A DNA stretch of 64,000 nt from Neodiprion pinetum (Eukaryota; Arthropoda; Insecta; Hymenoptera; Diprionidae), in contig NC_060234.1 of NCBI RefSeq assembly GCF_021155775.2, positions 39,739,026-39,803,025 of the forward strand, read 5' to 3'. Made by a program: the position numbers and the translations under genes. The notes below the pieces were generated by a model, which did not search any database, was not told the DNA's origin, and saw only the letters and a list, made by a program, of their open reading frames with translations. Of the stretch, positions 37,873 to 49,412 are shown piece by piece. The stretch's first letter is position 1. Each line of letters opens with the position of its first letter.

Positions 37873-40581
37873 TTAACCAAAGTTTACACGATGTACATAA
37901 AGTTGTTTCGAGCCATAATAAATCTATTCAGTTCACGAGGTGTGTGTAACCAACCACCTGAGGTAATTAAACTACGAATACCAAAGTCTAATAAAGGGTG
38001 GAGCATTCGTTGGATATGCCAACAAGTGTGAAAACACAGTGTAGAGAAGAGAGCAGCGACGGCACATCGATTAAGGCAATTAAATTAGCCAAGCCAATTA
38101 ACGGTAATTACCCGTAATTAATTAGAGGCGCAAGGATATATGGGTAACAGCAATTGGTGCTGGTGCAGGAGAAGTCTGGTCGGGTGGTTTGTGGGTCGTC
38201 GTCGTCGGGGGCGATGCAGAGAGATGAATAACGCACAAGCTTGGAGCAGAACCTACCGCAGGCGTGTACCTTACATTTTCTTTGCTCTCGTTGTACCAAC
38301 CCAGCAGAGTGTTCACGGAGTGCGTTGCAACGAAGCTCCGCGTCTTACGTTGAGCCTTGAAGATGTCAAGTGTCGGATAGATACACTCTCCACTCTATCC
38401 TCCTTCGATTCATCCGAACACGATACCCGGCGTCGAGATAAGGATGCGGAGATTGAACGCCCGCGGAATGGCAGGGATGATATGAGGAACCGTCAGGACT
38501 GGGATAGTGAAATGCGTTTCTTCCATCCGTGCAGCCAGAAAGCACGCGTTTCGACTGGATTTCTCGCACCGTTGAGCTCGAAACTCAAACTTCAAACCTC
38601 AAACTTCAAACTTTAAGCTTCAACTCCAACAACTCGAGACTCCATTCTGCACTACTTATGTGTCCCGCGTGCATTGTGTTCTACAGTCACGATTCTATTC
38701 AGGTGCAACAGAGGTCTATCAACCGTAACGCAAAACACGCGCTGTGTGTGTACGGATACAATATACTCGCGCTCCTCACCGTCCAACCTCACACTGCCTC
38801 TGCAATACTCCTCGACCACCTCATCCTTGGGTATAACATGTATCCACGTAGGTACCAACGATGCTATTATTCCTTTACACGTAGTCATTTCATCCTGGTC
38901 ACAAAAGAGTAGACTTGTACGTCACGTGGGTTACAAATGCATTGTGTTCACATCTGTACATAACATCAGAACTTCTTCAATGTATGTACCGTACATTGTT
39001 GTGCACTCGTGCAACTTTCATTGGGGGGTATCAAATTTTTATTCACAGACACGAAGCGGCAACGCTGCCCGTCGAAACTGGACGACAATAAAACGGGATT
39101 TGTACGATTTCGAGAAAATCTTTATGCAAGTGCAAATCGCGAGCCACTGCCACAACAGCGGTGAATAAAATAAATGTCATTCCACGATACTGAAAAGCCC
39201 CTTGCACATAACAGGTCCACTTTGAAACCCGTGTTCACTTTTCGGATTCACAAAAGTATAAGATACCTTTTTCTATTCAATCCTCTGAAGAACGAAGAAG
39301 CGGAGTAAATAAGACGATTTTAAATTGAATCCAAGAAATCAGGTTGTGAAATGTGTTCCACCCTGTCAAAGAACACAAGATTACAATGTGATTAGTATTC
39401 TCTCTTTTCGTGCAAATATTCGTACCCTCAAAGTCCTTTCGAAGGATGAATGAGACTGATTTCAAGACTGTTCAACGTTGTAACGGAATAGAAACTACAC
39501 CGTGACAGGCATCGACCGTAGTATACAAGGGGAACGGGGGAAATTTGTACACCCCTGGGTTGTCCATGAGCATGGAATGCGGGGGAGTAGGGCACGGATG
39601 GTGCACAGCTGCCGCCCTGCCAGTGCGAGAGTGTTTGAAATACAGTGTATAGTATGGGTGTTACGGGTGTGTAGGTGCTTACCTACACCATGGACCGGTC
39701 CTCCTTACTACGGGGCGTAAAGTTGCGTAGTATAACGCCGTGTCTCGTTCCCGCAACTTCCAAGACCTGACGTTGCGCACAGACTGTTGGTAACAGTCTT
39801 CCTCCCATCCCCGATGAAACGAGGGTACGCTTGTTACGCGTACTGGCATAGACATTTGATCGTCGAATCTAGATTAGGCGAGTGTTGATACGACGTTGAA
39901 GGCAGAACAGGACGACATTCCGTGTCGCAGAATTGTGAAGCAACGTACGCTTGGATACTGACCGAAACGTACCCTTGTTACAATTTTTCTAAATCATTTC
40001 ATATCCAACTGTCTAAATTAAGACTATTCTTTACCTAGACTTGAGAGAGTAAGATACGACTTTTTCAATACGAATAATCAAATTCGATGTCGTCGAAGTT
40101 GTTCTCATGTCAGTCCGACTATCGATGAGGTTACGACTTTCGGACTAAATGCACTGTTGTGTACGACATTCTGGACTGATGGAACGGATCAATTCCTGAC
40201 ACCCGACACGAATGACGTCTCGCAGCATATACGTGTCGTCGTTTCACGCTAAGTGGAACAGTACTGCCTAGTTTTTTTTTTTTTTTTCTTCTCCCTTAGC
40301 TACAAGTACCATTATAGACTGGTTGAACCAAGGTCGGGTCAGACAAGACTTTTGGGATCCTGACCTAACGCTGTGAGACGTGATTCACAACGGTAGGAGT
40401 GCAGTCTTTCAAGTCGCGCCTACGCATCTAACCGAACTCGAGTGCATGAGCGGCGGAGTAACGAATAGGGGCGGAAAGGGGAGGGGGGCTTAATTTTCAA
40501 AAATAGAACGCGTACGCACGCACCGTGCAATCTGGAAAACTCTCAGCTTTATTTTCCTCTACCTTGACGCACATGCGGTGC

Positions 40582-40584
<3 letters not shown>

Positions 40585-40615
<31 letters not shown>
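40585..40615. repeat. (TA)n microsatellite
   Basis: About 15 TA units. Confidence 0.9.
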
Positions 40616-40618
<3 letters not shown>

Positions 40619-40802
40619 CCGTTTGATTTATTCGTAGGGAATAAATAAACATACGTCCACGTCGAACTTGCGAGAGAATTGGCTGTACATATAATTATGT
40701 ATACACGTATATATACGTTGTGCATACACTTTTTAGTTTGAGTTAGGTTAAGGTTGTCCCATTTTAACAAGTCCTGCAGTTCAGGTTTAGGCGTCTATCG
40801 TC

Positions 40803-40803
<1 letters not shown>

Positions 40804-40851
<48 letters not shown>
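40804..40851. repeat. (CAT)n microsatellite
   Basis: About 15-16 uninterrupted CAT/ATC units. They read as poly-Ile in the plus-strand frame at 40754-40969. Confidence 0.9.
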
Positions 40852-41309
40852 TCGACATATTCTTTCACCACGTATAACGAAGTACATGAATTTGGCGGTA
40901 AATGTAGCGGGGAAATTTTCAAAAATTCATGACACACGTATCGATTATCGGCAACGTCCTGCAATATAACGCAACAACTCGAATTGCACTTATCTTTTCA
41001 CCGAGTTATATTAAAGCCTCCCCGGTGTATACCTATAATACGTACACGTATATACAATACAACCGCGATATCTTGGTTTGACCCCCAAAGTTCACCAGAC
41101 GGTGTAATCTCTCCGCCATCACGTGACACGCTTGTTTTGCCCCTGACTAAACAAAAGTCAATCTCTTTGCCCGGCCGCGGGTGAATATAGGCGAGAGGAA
41201 CTTATACACCGCGGGAGAAGCTGAAGAAGTAAAAGCAGAAGCTGAAGAAGTAAAAGCAGAAGCTCAAGCAGAAGCAGAAGCTCCAGTCGAGGGGAGAAAA
41301 ATAATCAAA

Positions 41310-41385
41310 ATGGCTGTTCTTCCACGTTCCCTGTGTCGAATATGTTTACAGAATCGTCCGACAGAACGCGAGACCCGAATAGTTG
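41310..41385 (+). CDS. candidate first exon of a ZAD-type zinc-finger protein
   Basis: An ATG in an excellent arthropod start context (ATCAAAATGG) opens 25 codons plus one base, beginning MAVLPRSLCRICLQN, then reaches a consensus donor (GTTG followed by GTATGT). LCRICLQ is how the zinc-finger-associated domain (ZAD) usually begins at the N terminus of arthropod C2H2 regulators, providing the first two of its four zinc ligands. The 5' leader (41215-41290) contains a near-repeat encoding EAEEVKAE twice, although it has no upstream ATG. No exon with the second ZAD CxxC or with C2H2 fingers is seen downstream in the window, so the gene is either spread over very long introns, a relic, or a misread. 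A RING-like CRIC motif is an alternative. Confidence 0.4.
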
Positions 41386-42744
41386 GTATGTTTGAAGTTA
41401 AAACGGAGTATAAGTACGTATTGTAAACAACGAGGGTTAATTTTACTCGGAGAGTTTTTTTTTTATACATAATCTTTGTACATCACGCGTGATTTGATTT
41501 AATTTGTGTGATGAGAAAAAATTTTACTCCCCTCCCTCCCTCCCGACCCCTTCTTTTTTTTTTTGTCGTTGTTCAAACGCAATTTGTTGACATTTTATTC
41601 ATTGATCGACAAAGTCAACAGAGATTCGCAATTGTTGTACCACGATAAAAGTGTCTTCGTCGTAGTGTTTGTTGAAGGATGAAAAAAAAATTCAAGGTTT
41701 CGTTGTCTCGTCCGTTTTAGAAAATTATCGAAACGTCAAAACACAACTGTAAAAGGTTGTTATATCATCCAATAAAAAAAAAAAAAAAAATACTCTCGAA
41801 TGTTTCAGCTTTGTATCAAGTTTTATTTATCAACGGACGGTTCGAATTCGTATATTTATGTAACGTGGTATCCGAAGGCTTTAAAATCGTTAAACACGAA
41901 TCTGAATTGCTAGTTCGAAATTCGAATTGGATTTTAGTCATTTTTTTTTTTTTTTTTTTTCTAAATAAACTTGAAACCTACAGTACGAGAATGAGAAGTT
42001 CGAGAGCTGGCGCATCGTCAGTTTAAAGCCGCTTGTTTTACAGCTGTAGTCGTTCGTTACGCAGGTAAGAAGCTGGAATTCAGACCAGACGACTTTATCC
42101 ATTGTGCAATAGTATCTACAGATGCGTGAAATAATATTCAAACGCAGAGACGTGAAACGTATGCAATTTACAAAATTCCTTACCTACATCGCAAAACCCG
42201 ACGGTGAATATTAAAAATAAGAAAGAAATTGACCTTTTCCGTTTTCTCAGCTCGTAAAAAGTATACAAGATACATTAAAATAATAGATATTGATTCTTAC
42301 GATGCAATACATTTTTCGATAAAATTTTTTTTTTTTCTATTTCATTTTTCCCGTGCGATTAGCATAAGTATAATACTAAATGACATAATGGATAATTTGC
42401 AAAACTCACGCGCGAAATGCGCCATCAGTTCAGCAGCCGCAGACAGCAGACAGATGTTGTAAATTCAAGAGAATATCACATTATATTTACAATTTACTTA
42501 ATTAAGAAAAATATACACGGCTGTACATGCGCGCATTTTTCGACCATCGCTTCGCGACGAAGCCGTGTGTAATAAAATAAGAACAAGAAGACACATCTAT
42601 CGTACATATTGTAGGAGTAATTACACACCTGCTACGCAAATATGAAAATATAAATATGCGTAATCCCCGCTGTAGCGATGATAAAATCTATATATATATA
42701 TACATGTGTGTGTGTGTGTGTATCTATCATACACATATTAATAT
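41386..42744. other. non-coding stretch (possible intron)
   Basis: AT-rich with T/A homopolymers. No exon is supported. It could be the first intron of the ZAD-like gene. Confidence 0.4.
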
Positions 42745-43343
42745 ACAAAAAAAAATTCTTTCCTTCCAAGCAGATTAAAAATTTTCATTTAGGTTTAAAA
42801 ATACGCTTGTTAAAATTTGAACTCTCAATTTTAACATTAAGCGGTTGCGCTACGCACTTTCTATTTTCCGTGAGAATGACACAGGAAAAATGGTTGTCGC
42901 TCCTTCTGATTTTTGTAACTAGCTAAAGACGCGTCGTACAGAAAATTACCAGACATATTTTTGTAGAGAATTGAACGCTCGTCAAAAAAGATCTCTCATC
43001 AGTTTATGACAAATCTACTCTTTCCAGAGTCATTCAAGTTCCTTGTTAAGTAACTTTTGACCTCAAGTAACTTTTGAACGAGTAAATTTATCAGAAAATA
43101 ATAAGAGACCCTTTTTGAAGAGCGCTGAATTCTATATAAAAATTTATCTGTCAATTTTCTCTACGACGACGCATCGTTAGCTAATTATAAAAATCAAAAG
43201 GAGCAAAAACCATTTTCCCCGTATTATTCGATACGCGATTCGCAACCTGTTAATGTTAATATTACGAACTGAAATTTTGACAATCGTATTTTTATACCTA
43301 AATCGAAATTTTTGACCTGTTTGGAAGAATAAAAAATAAATTC
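42745..43343. mobile_element. large foldback element, ~280-bp arms
   Basis: The left half (about 42755-43034) and the right half (about 43062-43332) are imperfect reverse complements over almost their full length, with a loop of only about 25-30 nt. Paired blocks include ATTTAGGT.TAAAAATACG, TAACATTAA, GGAAAAATGGTT/GGGAAAATGGTT, GACGCGTCGT/GATGCGTCGT and GAAAATTACCAGA/GAAAATTGACAGA. No coding frame. As a transcript it would form a long double-stranded RNA. Confidence 0.75.
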
Positions 43344-45758
43344 TCTTGAAACACTCCAACATATATACGTATGTATATCAGGCGTGGCGACCTTCAGTTT
43401 CGAAAGAATGCGGTGCAATGAAACGGATTGAAATAGAATGCAAAGTAATATAATGTCTCTCCTATAACTACGACAGATATGAATCAGACCATGAACACTT
43501 GAGGCGTGTACATAAATAATTGACTAAGCGCTATGAACGCGAGCGAAAGCGAATTAGTAAATCCGGGGTCAACTTTTCGTTCAGTTTCGTTGAAGAACCG
43601 AACGCAAGCACGATACAACAAGCAAGTTATGTAATTAATGAGTAAAAAAAAAAAGATCAAACATCTACTCCCGAAATTCTGACAAGCAGATAATAAGCGC
43701 CTAAAAAAAAAGGTGACAAATTAATCTCAATTGGAGCGAAGAATCTCTCGAATCGTTATCTTTCAATATGTATAAAAAGGAAAATGAAGATGAGATAAAT
43801 TTTTTTTTTATTTCACGTCTTAGTTTTATTATATAGTTCCCGGTAAAACGCGCGGCTTATATTATACGATACAAACGGCGTATTGTAGATACTGAAATAA
43901 TGATTATCGCGCTTCATTTTCGCGTTCGACGATAAGCGAGTTGCAAAGGTGTCACGTTTCTGGTTACGTGAATAAAAAAGAAATAAAAAGTAAACGCTAT
44001 CGGCAACGTGCTGCTGCATGTGTACATGACGCATGCATGCAACGCGGTACGGATTCCGGGAGTAAGGTATCATTCACAATCGGCTCCTTTTTTTTTTTTT
44101 TTTTATACATATAACACAAGCCGCAATTGATATGAGATAACAATACAAAGGAAACTCGTTACACGCACATATATTCCATTAATACAAAAAGAATACCGCG
44201 GTTTTTATTCCGTGAAATCGTCGTCGAAGCGCCGATTACACGGTACAATTTTTCCAACAACATATTACATCTTTGTGACGAAAAATTTTTTAACGCTCTA
44301 TTGTAAAATTTAACAATTTAGAATACTTCCGAGTGGATGATCAAATTTTTTGAGCTATCGATAAGTCCAAGACTGCACACGACCGGTGACTGAAATTTTC
44401 GAATAAGACAATACGAGCGAAATATTATAAAACTGTATTAAAAATGGATTAAGAAAGAAGCTTTTTTTTTCTAAGAGTGTGAAAACGAACCGAAATTGAC
44501 TTAAATTTTCGTCACGTTACGTTTACAGACATTTAAGAGCTCTCCGTATCTCCCCCAGTTTCCTCCTCCGAGTCCACCTTACACGTTGCGTAAATCTCCG
44601 AGTGTGCTCAGAACTCATTCCTGCACCCTCAGAGAGTACATACATGTGTAACAGAAGAAGGTATTCGACGCGTAAGAATTCTCAAGTTTAAAAATACGAC
44701 ATCGATATTTAAAAAGTTAAAAATAGTAAACCACACGCGTAAAATATCGACAAGCAAAAGAATTTCAAACTGTATATTTCGAATACATTTCATTGTCAGT
44801 TCGACGAATTCGTAACTCGAGGTGATATCAATGACGTTAAATTGTTTATTAAATTTGCATTATATACTGTATAAAAAAAAAAAAAATTACTACATCTATG
44901 TATAAAGAAGGTGGATTTAAATGGGAATTCAAAATTGGCCGAAAGCTTTTCGAATTGGCGCAGAAAATCTATTAAAAAAAAAAAAAAAAGTTTCAATCTT
45001 CGCCGAGTAACGCGGCTTCTGTTACACTACCTCGAATTTGAGGCACGGTTCCGACGATGATCAATGGTTCAAATTCTCAAAGCGTGAAGCTTGTTTACCG
45101 TGGCCTAGAGGATGGAGATCAATTTGCAAGCTCGCAAGCCAGCCACCCTTGAAGCTAACACGGAAGGTCCACATTGCTGACAGACAGCGAAAGGGGGGTG
45201 CGGGGGAGGAAGTTACCGACTCCGCACCCGGAAGTCAACCACCACCAAAGGTGTTATTTTCTACCTCGTTCGATATAATAGCATCCTGATTAGAAACGAT
45301 GGGGAGAATCGAAGCTTGCCCACATTCGACTATATATATATATAACATAATCATTGCGTGCGTGTTTCGGAAAACGAAAGAAAAAAAAAAAAAAAATGCT
45401 AGACGTCAGCCGGCACGTTATATTATACGAATTATAACCTCGTCTAAAAATAAAACTGAACCGCGTTTTGATCAGTGCATGTATGAAATTTGTTGAAATT
45501 TTACCTCGATATTTTTCTATATGACAGGTTACTTCCAATAAGTGGTAATTACTCATAAATTCAGCTGATAAAACGAATTTTGACAATGTTAAGGCAATAA
45601 AAAAAAAAAAAAAGATGACACTTCCCTTAATCTATAATCTTACATATACACATATCAGTTATCGGACGATTATTCTGAGAGCGAAGTTATACCGTCAAAC
45701 TTGTTTCTCCCTTATTCGAGTATCTTACTCTTACACCTGTACTAGAAGTAACTTTTTG
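43344..45758. other. non-coding stretch
   Basis: AT-rich with many A/T homopolymers. A slightly GC-richer segment at 45030-45260 has an open plus frame of 83 codons without recognisable content. Confidence 0.5.
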
Positions 45759-46033
45759 TCATACTTTTACTAAATAATCATCAGTAAGCTGAAAGAATAA
45801 AGAAATCCACCACAGAAATTTGCTGTCACAATAAGAATAATCGTTCGATAAATGTTTTAGTAGAGTTTTCCAAAATTCATTTTGAAATTCAGACGTAGAA
45901 ATCTTGAACAGATTGGCAACAATTTTGTTCAAGTAAAATTCCCTGATTTTCCCTCTGGTATTAACGTAATGTTGGTAAATTTTCACTATCAAAAGTTCGA
46001 AAAATTGTGCACCTTCAACGTATAAATTTGAAT
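45759..46033 (-). CDS. candidate internal exon, helical protein of unknown family
   Basis: The minus-strand frame encodes a protein-like sequence (EGAQFFELLIVKIYQHYV, then IREFYLNKIVANLFKIST and EFWKTLLKHLSNDY) with the amphipathic helix spacing seen in HEAT or ARM-like repeats. It begins directly after a good acceptor (GTTTTTAG, exon from 46033, phase leaving two bases to complete a codon). Two plausible donors (TTTA followed by GTAAAAG, and AAAA followed by GTATGA) lie just before its stop. I found no partner exons nearby, so it may be one exon of a long-intron gene or a decayed copy. The family call is only an impression. Confidence 0.32.
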
Positions 46034-47054
46034 CTAAAAACATATAGCGTTGCTTCGTTTCACACGAATTATGAGAAATTGAATAATCCTATTTCCGAGA
46101 GTCAGCTCATCGTTAACTAAATTTACGAAGCTTCGCTGCAAGTATGGAAAACAAATTGCTAAAAAAAAATGTGTACGTTTTTCCCCGTGTTCCATCACAT
46201 GTAATCACATGACTTTTCCCGGCAATCGAAATTTCCCAACAGCAATTCTCGATTTTGCCGATCTGTCGTCATCCTGACGAAGGTCATTACCCCGTATTAT
46301 TTGGGTTACCTTCCTTTCTGCATACGTTGCATCGTACAAGCAGCATTTATAAGCAGGTGTATGCGAAGTAGCATCTCGGTTATATTCGAAAGGGAGGCAG
46401 CAACAAGAGGCAGACACCCGTAAGAACATGGCGTTTTGTTCCAGAACGTTTGATCGAAAATCTAAATCTAGGTATAACAAGTTTATAACTTGATGATAGT
46501 GTATGACAAAAACATCCGAGATGATCGGTTCGCTTTTTCATACGTAAGTTGACGAAATATGAAGAGCGACTAATCAGGTAAATAAGTTTTGCATCGCATT
46601 AATATAATCGACAACCGAAATTAATTCGAGCTTTTTCTGATCCCAACGAAGTGAATTATTGTTATATTATACATATCCTGACTGCAGGTTTGTATGTAAA
46701 ATATATACCGCGCAATAAGGTAAACCGCACGAGTGTGAATAAAAATAAGTGTTATTGTCAGACGATGCGGATGTAAGAAAGCTGTCTCAAAACCGCGAAT
46801 TTTGTACGCATGCAAATCAGATGAATTGCTAATTTTAAATTTTACAAATATATTCTATACGATTCATTTCAAGTGCGTAAATAATGTGACGATAATCGAA
46901 TTGTCGAAACGAAAATCGTAAACACGAAGCCTATGTAATAATATAACTGTGGTTGTTACTTTCGATACTATATGAAATCCAGAAAAGTAAACGTCTTGAC
47001 CAAAAACTGCGGCAAGTATTTATGCATGCGAATGCGTGTAAAATTGGACTGTAA
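46034..47054. other. non-coding stretch
   Basis: AT-rich. I see nothing recognisable. Confidence 0.5.
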
Positions 47055-47600
47055 AAACGAGTCGCAATTGTCCGAAAGGGCGTAATTCCGGCAAATCAAA
47101 GTTGCGAAAATGAGAATAAATTAAAAATCTGAAACATCGAAATTCCGAATGATCGAAGATTTTCAGTTCTGTGAATTTCTGGCTTCGTGAAATTTCACCA
47201 ACTTTGATCTCTCTTTGTTTTGGATTTTCGATATTTTTACGTTCGGAATCCTGGTCATTATGATTTTCGGTTTTGCTGATTTTTTACAACTGCTCGTTGA
47301 GTAAACTACGCCGTGTGAGTATATTTTAATTTGCGGAATTTCACTTCACCGAAACTTTATTTTTCGAAATTCAGTTCTATCGGAACTTTACTTTTCGGAA
47401 CTTTTCTCAATCGTAACACGAACTTTCGAAATCTCGCGAATTCCGGAACATTGATAGCCGTCGGGTTTCCGACCATTCGAAAATTTGTTGTTTCGTCAAA
47501 GTTTGATTTCTCTACTTAAAGTTTCGCCACCAGATAATTCGGAATTGGGCTCTTTCGATACTCTTTAAATTCGAAATTTCAAGCCCGCTCCAACGGATCA
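47055..47600. mobile_element. foldback-family copy, one arm missing
   Basis: This is colinear with the reverse complement of about 4886-5345, including the core blocks GATTTTCAGTTCTGTGAATT, TTTACGTTCGGAATCCTGG and AAGTTTCGCCACCA. The second inverted arm seen at 5387-5545 is absent here, so the copy is truncated at its left side. It abuts the 47608 repeat. Confidence 0.7.
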
Positions 47601-47607
47601 TACCGAA

Positions 47608-48034
47608 TCTGAAAGAAATTTTTAGTTCCGGTTACCGCTCGGTCCTTAACTATTTTCATTTTTTACCACAACCGAAATATATAGTTCTAGGTACAAAATA
47701 AAAATTAGTTTTGTAGCTGTTACCATAAAGTCTAGTATCCGTTATTATTCTTTCTCATTACGATCACTGTTACTATATTATCTTGTAACTGTCGCAAAAA
47801 TTTAATGCTTGTGCAGCAATAAATTGACGTTAAAGCCTTATTTAACTAAAAAAGTAGAGTAAACCTCAGAAACTGATTTTGCGTTGCAATTATCAAAAAA
47901 GGATCGACAATGGCGCAAAATGGTTACGCGTACCTTGTTTTTCGTAATACCAACAATATTCAAACATTTTTTTTTAACGATACCTGCATTGCTGAATTTT
48001 TCTAAGCTACCATAACAAATGAAATTTTTCTCAG
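47608..48034. mobile_element. dispersed ~410-bp repeat, copy 2
   Basis: Direct-orientation copy of 19185-19597 with many point differences and a small insertion near 47770. It starts CTGAAAGAAATTTTT and ends GAAATTTTTCTCAGT, again roughly inverted termini. It lies immediately after the foldback-family copy, so one may have inserted next to the other. Confidence 0.65.
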
Positions 48035-48118
48035 TCCATCACTCGCGATAATTTACTTCGGTCTTATACTGCAGAATTACGATAGCGAGCTGCTCTGAAA
48101 GAGACGAACGCTCACCGT

Positions 48119-48189
48119 CGAAGAAGACGAAGAAGAAGACGAAGAAGACGAAGAAGAAGAAGAAGAAGAAGAAGAAGAAGAAGAAGAAG
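48119..48189. repeat. (GAA)n/(GAC) compound microsatellite
   Basis: About 70 bp of GAA with occasional GAC units. It reads as poly-Ser in a minus-strand frame (48077-48328). A pure purine run of this kind can adopt triplex DNA. Confidence 0.9.
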
Positions 48190-49384
48190 CATCAGCATCA
48201 GCATGAGTCCCCTGAAGGAGGAGAAGAACCAGTTCTCTTCTGGCGTTAAATGTGGCGGCAGACGAGTGACTCTCACTCATTACCATACACACCGAGATGC
48301 CCGCAAGCCGCACTGACAATCCTACCACTTGGTAGTTGGCTCGATGAACGGTGGATGCTTACACGAGTAACGTAACGCGTCCATGGACGACTCAGGGATG
48401 CGTCGGTGATGCATAAAGGTCGAGAGGTGCGGGGTGAATTCAGTTGAGAACTACTGAGCAACGAACGACCTGACCGAGATCCTTTCCTTTCCTTTCCTAT
48501 AGTTGGTTGTTTTTTTTTTCCCTTCTTTTTTCCCCCACCTTATCCTTTTTTTCCTCCGCTTCTCCTGTTCGTCGACGAATACTGGAATGAGCAAGGTATT
48601 AAAGATACTGCATTATAACCGCGTGCTCGTCGAACGGCATGGAACAGCAACGAAGAATTTCCATTCGTATTATTATCATTGCAGCTAGAAAAATTTAACC
48701 GGAGTTCCTGCCGATCCTTAGATGTATTCTTAAAATTAAATTTCTCTTTGGTTCTCTAAGAGTTTACGTCCGCGTGACGTGAACGGGATAAATCAAGATC
48801 TAATCTCGTAAGCCGGTTCGGCTCGAGAGTTTACTTTACATTATTCTGTAACACGTATCTAATCCACCGGTACAAGGCAATATTTTATCGCACGGAAAAT
48901 GCAGCAGCAAACTGAATTATTCAATCGCGATGTATTCTCAGTTTGTCTTTCCGTTTGTGTGTGTTTTTTTTTTTATTTTTATTTTTTTTTTTTGTCGATT
49001 CTTTCACCTTACTCAATGAAACGTTCTATTTTCATAATCGAATTGAATGATACGCGTTATTTTAAAATCTTTAACTCCGATAAATTTTTTGCTTCTTTCT
49101 TTTTCTTCGAAATATATGATGCGCAGACCACATAATTTGACCTATTCGTTATAACTACGAGCTTACAATTTTTATTATAATAATCTTGTGAGAAATAAAA
49201 CAAGAATTCAAGACTTTGATCGCGATAGACGTTCCATATTTTTTTTGATTAAGTATCCGTTCCGCTGCAGACGTATAAATTGACTTTTTAGTAAATGGAC
49301 TGCAACAGCAGCAGCAGCAGCACGAGTCGAGAAACGTTGAGAATGAGGCAGCTAGTCAGATCGCTGACTACGGTAGCGAAGGTT

Positions 49385-49412
49385 GGGGGGGGGGGGGGGG
49401 GGGGGGGGGGGG
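49385..49412. repeat. poly-G tract, 28 G
   Basis: This uninterrupted run of 28 G is the longest homopolymer in the window. Confidence 0.9.

Larger units (their letters stand above)
37873..41309. other. stop-poor, otherwise unassigned stretch
   Basis: One plus-strand frame from 38140 to 39168 has only a single stop (TAA at 38614-38616) in about 1 kb. The peptide carries no domain I recognise. The rest holds TA and ATC microsatellites and nothing else recognised. Confidence 0.45.

Noticed and set aside
48077..48328. Poly-Ser frame on the minus strand.
   Set aside because: Product of the GAA repeat.
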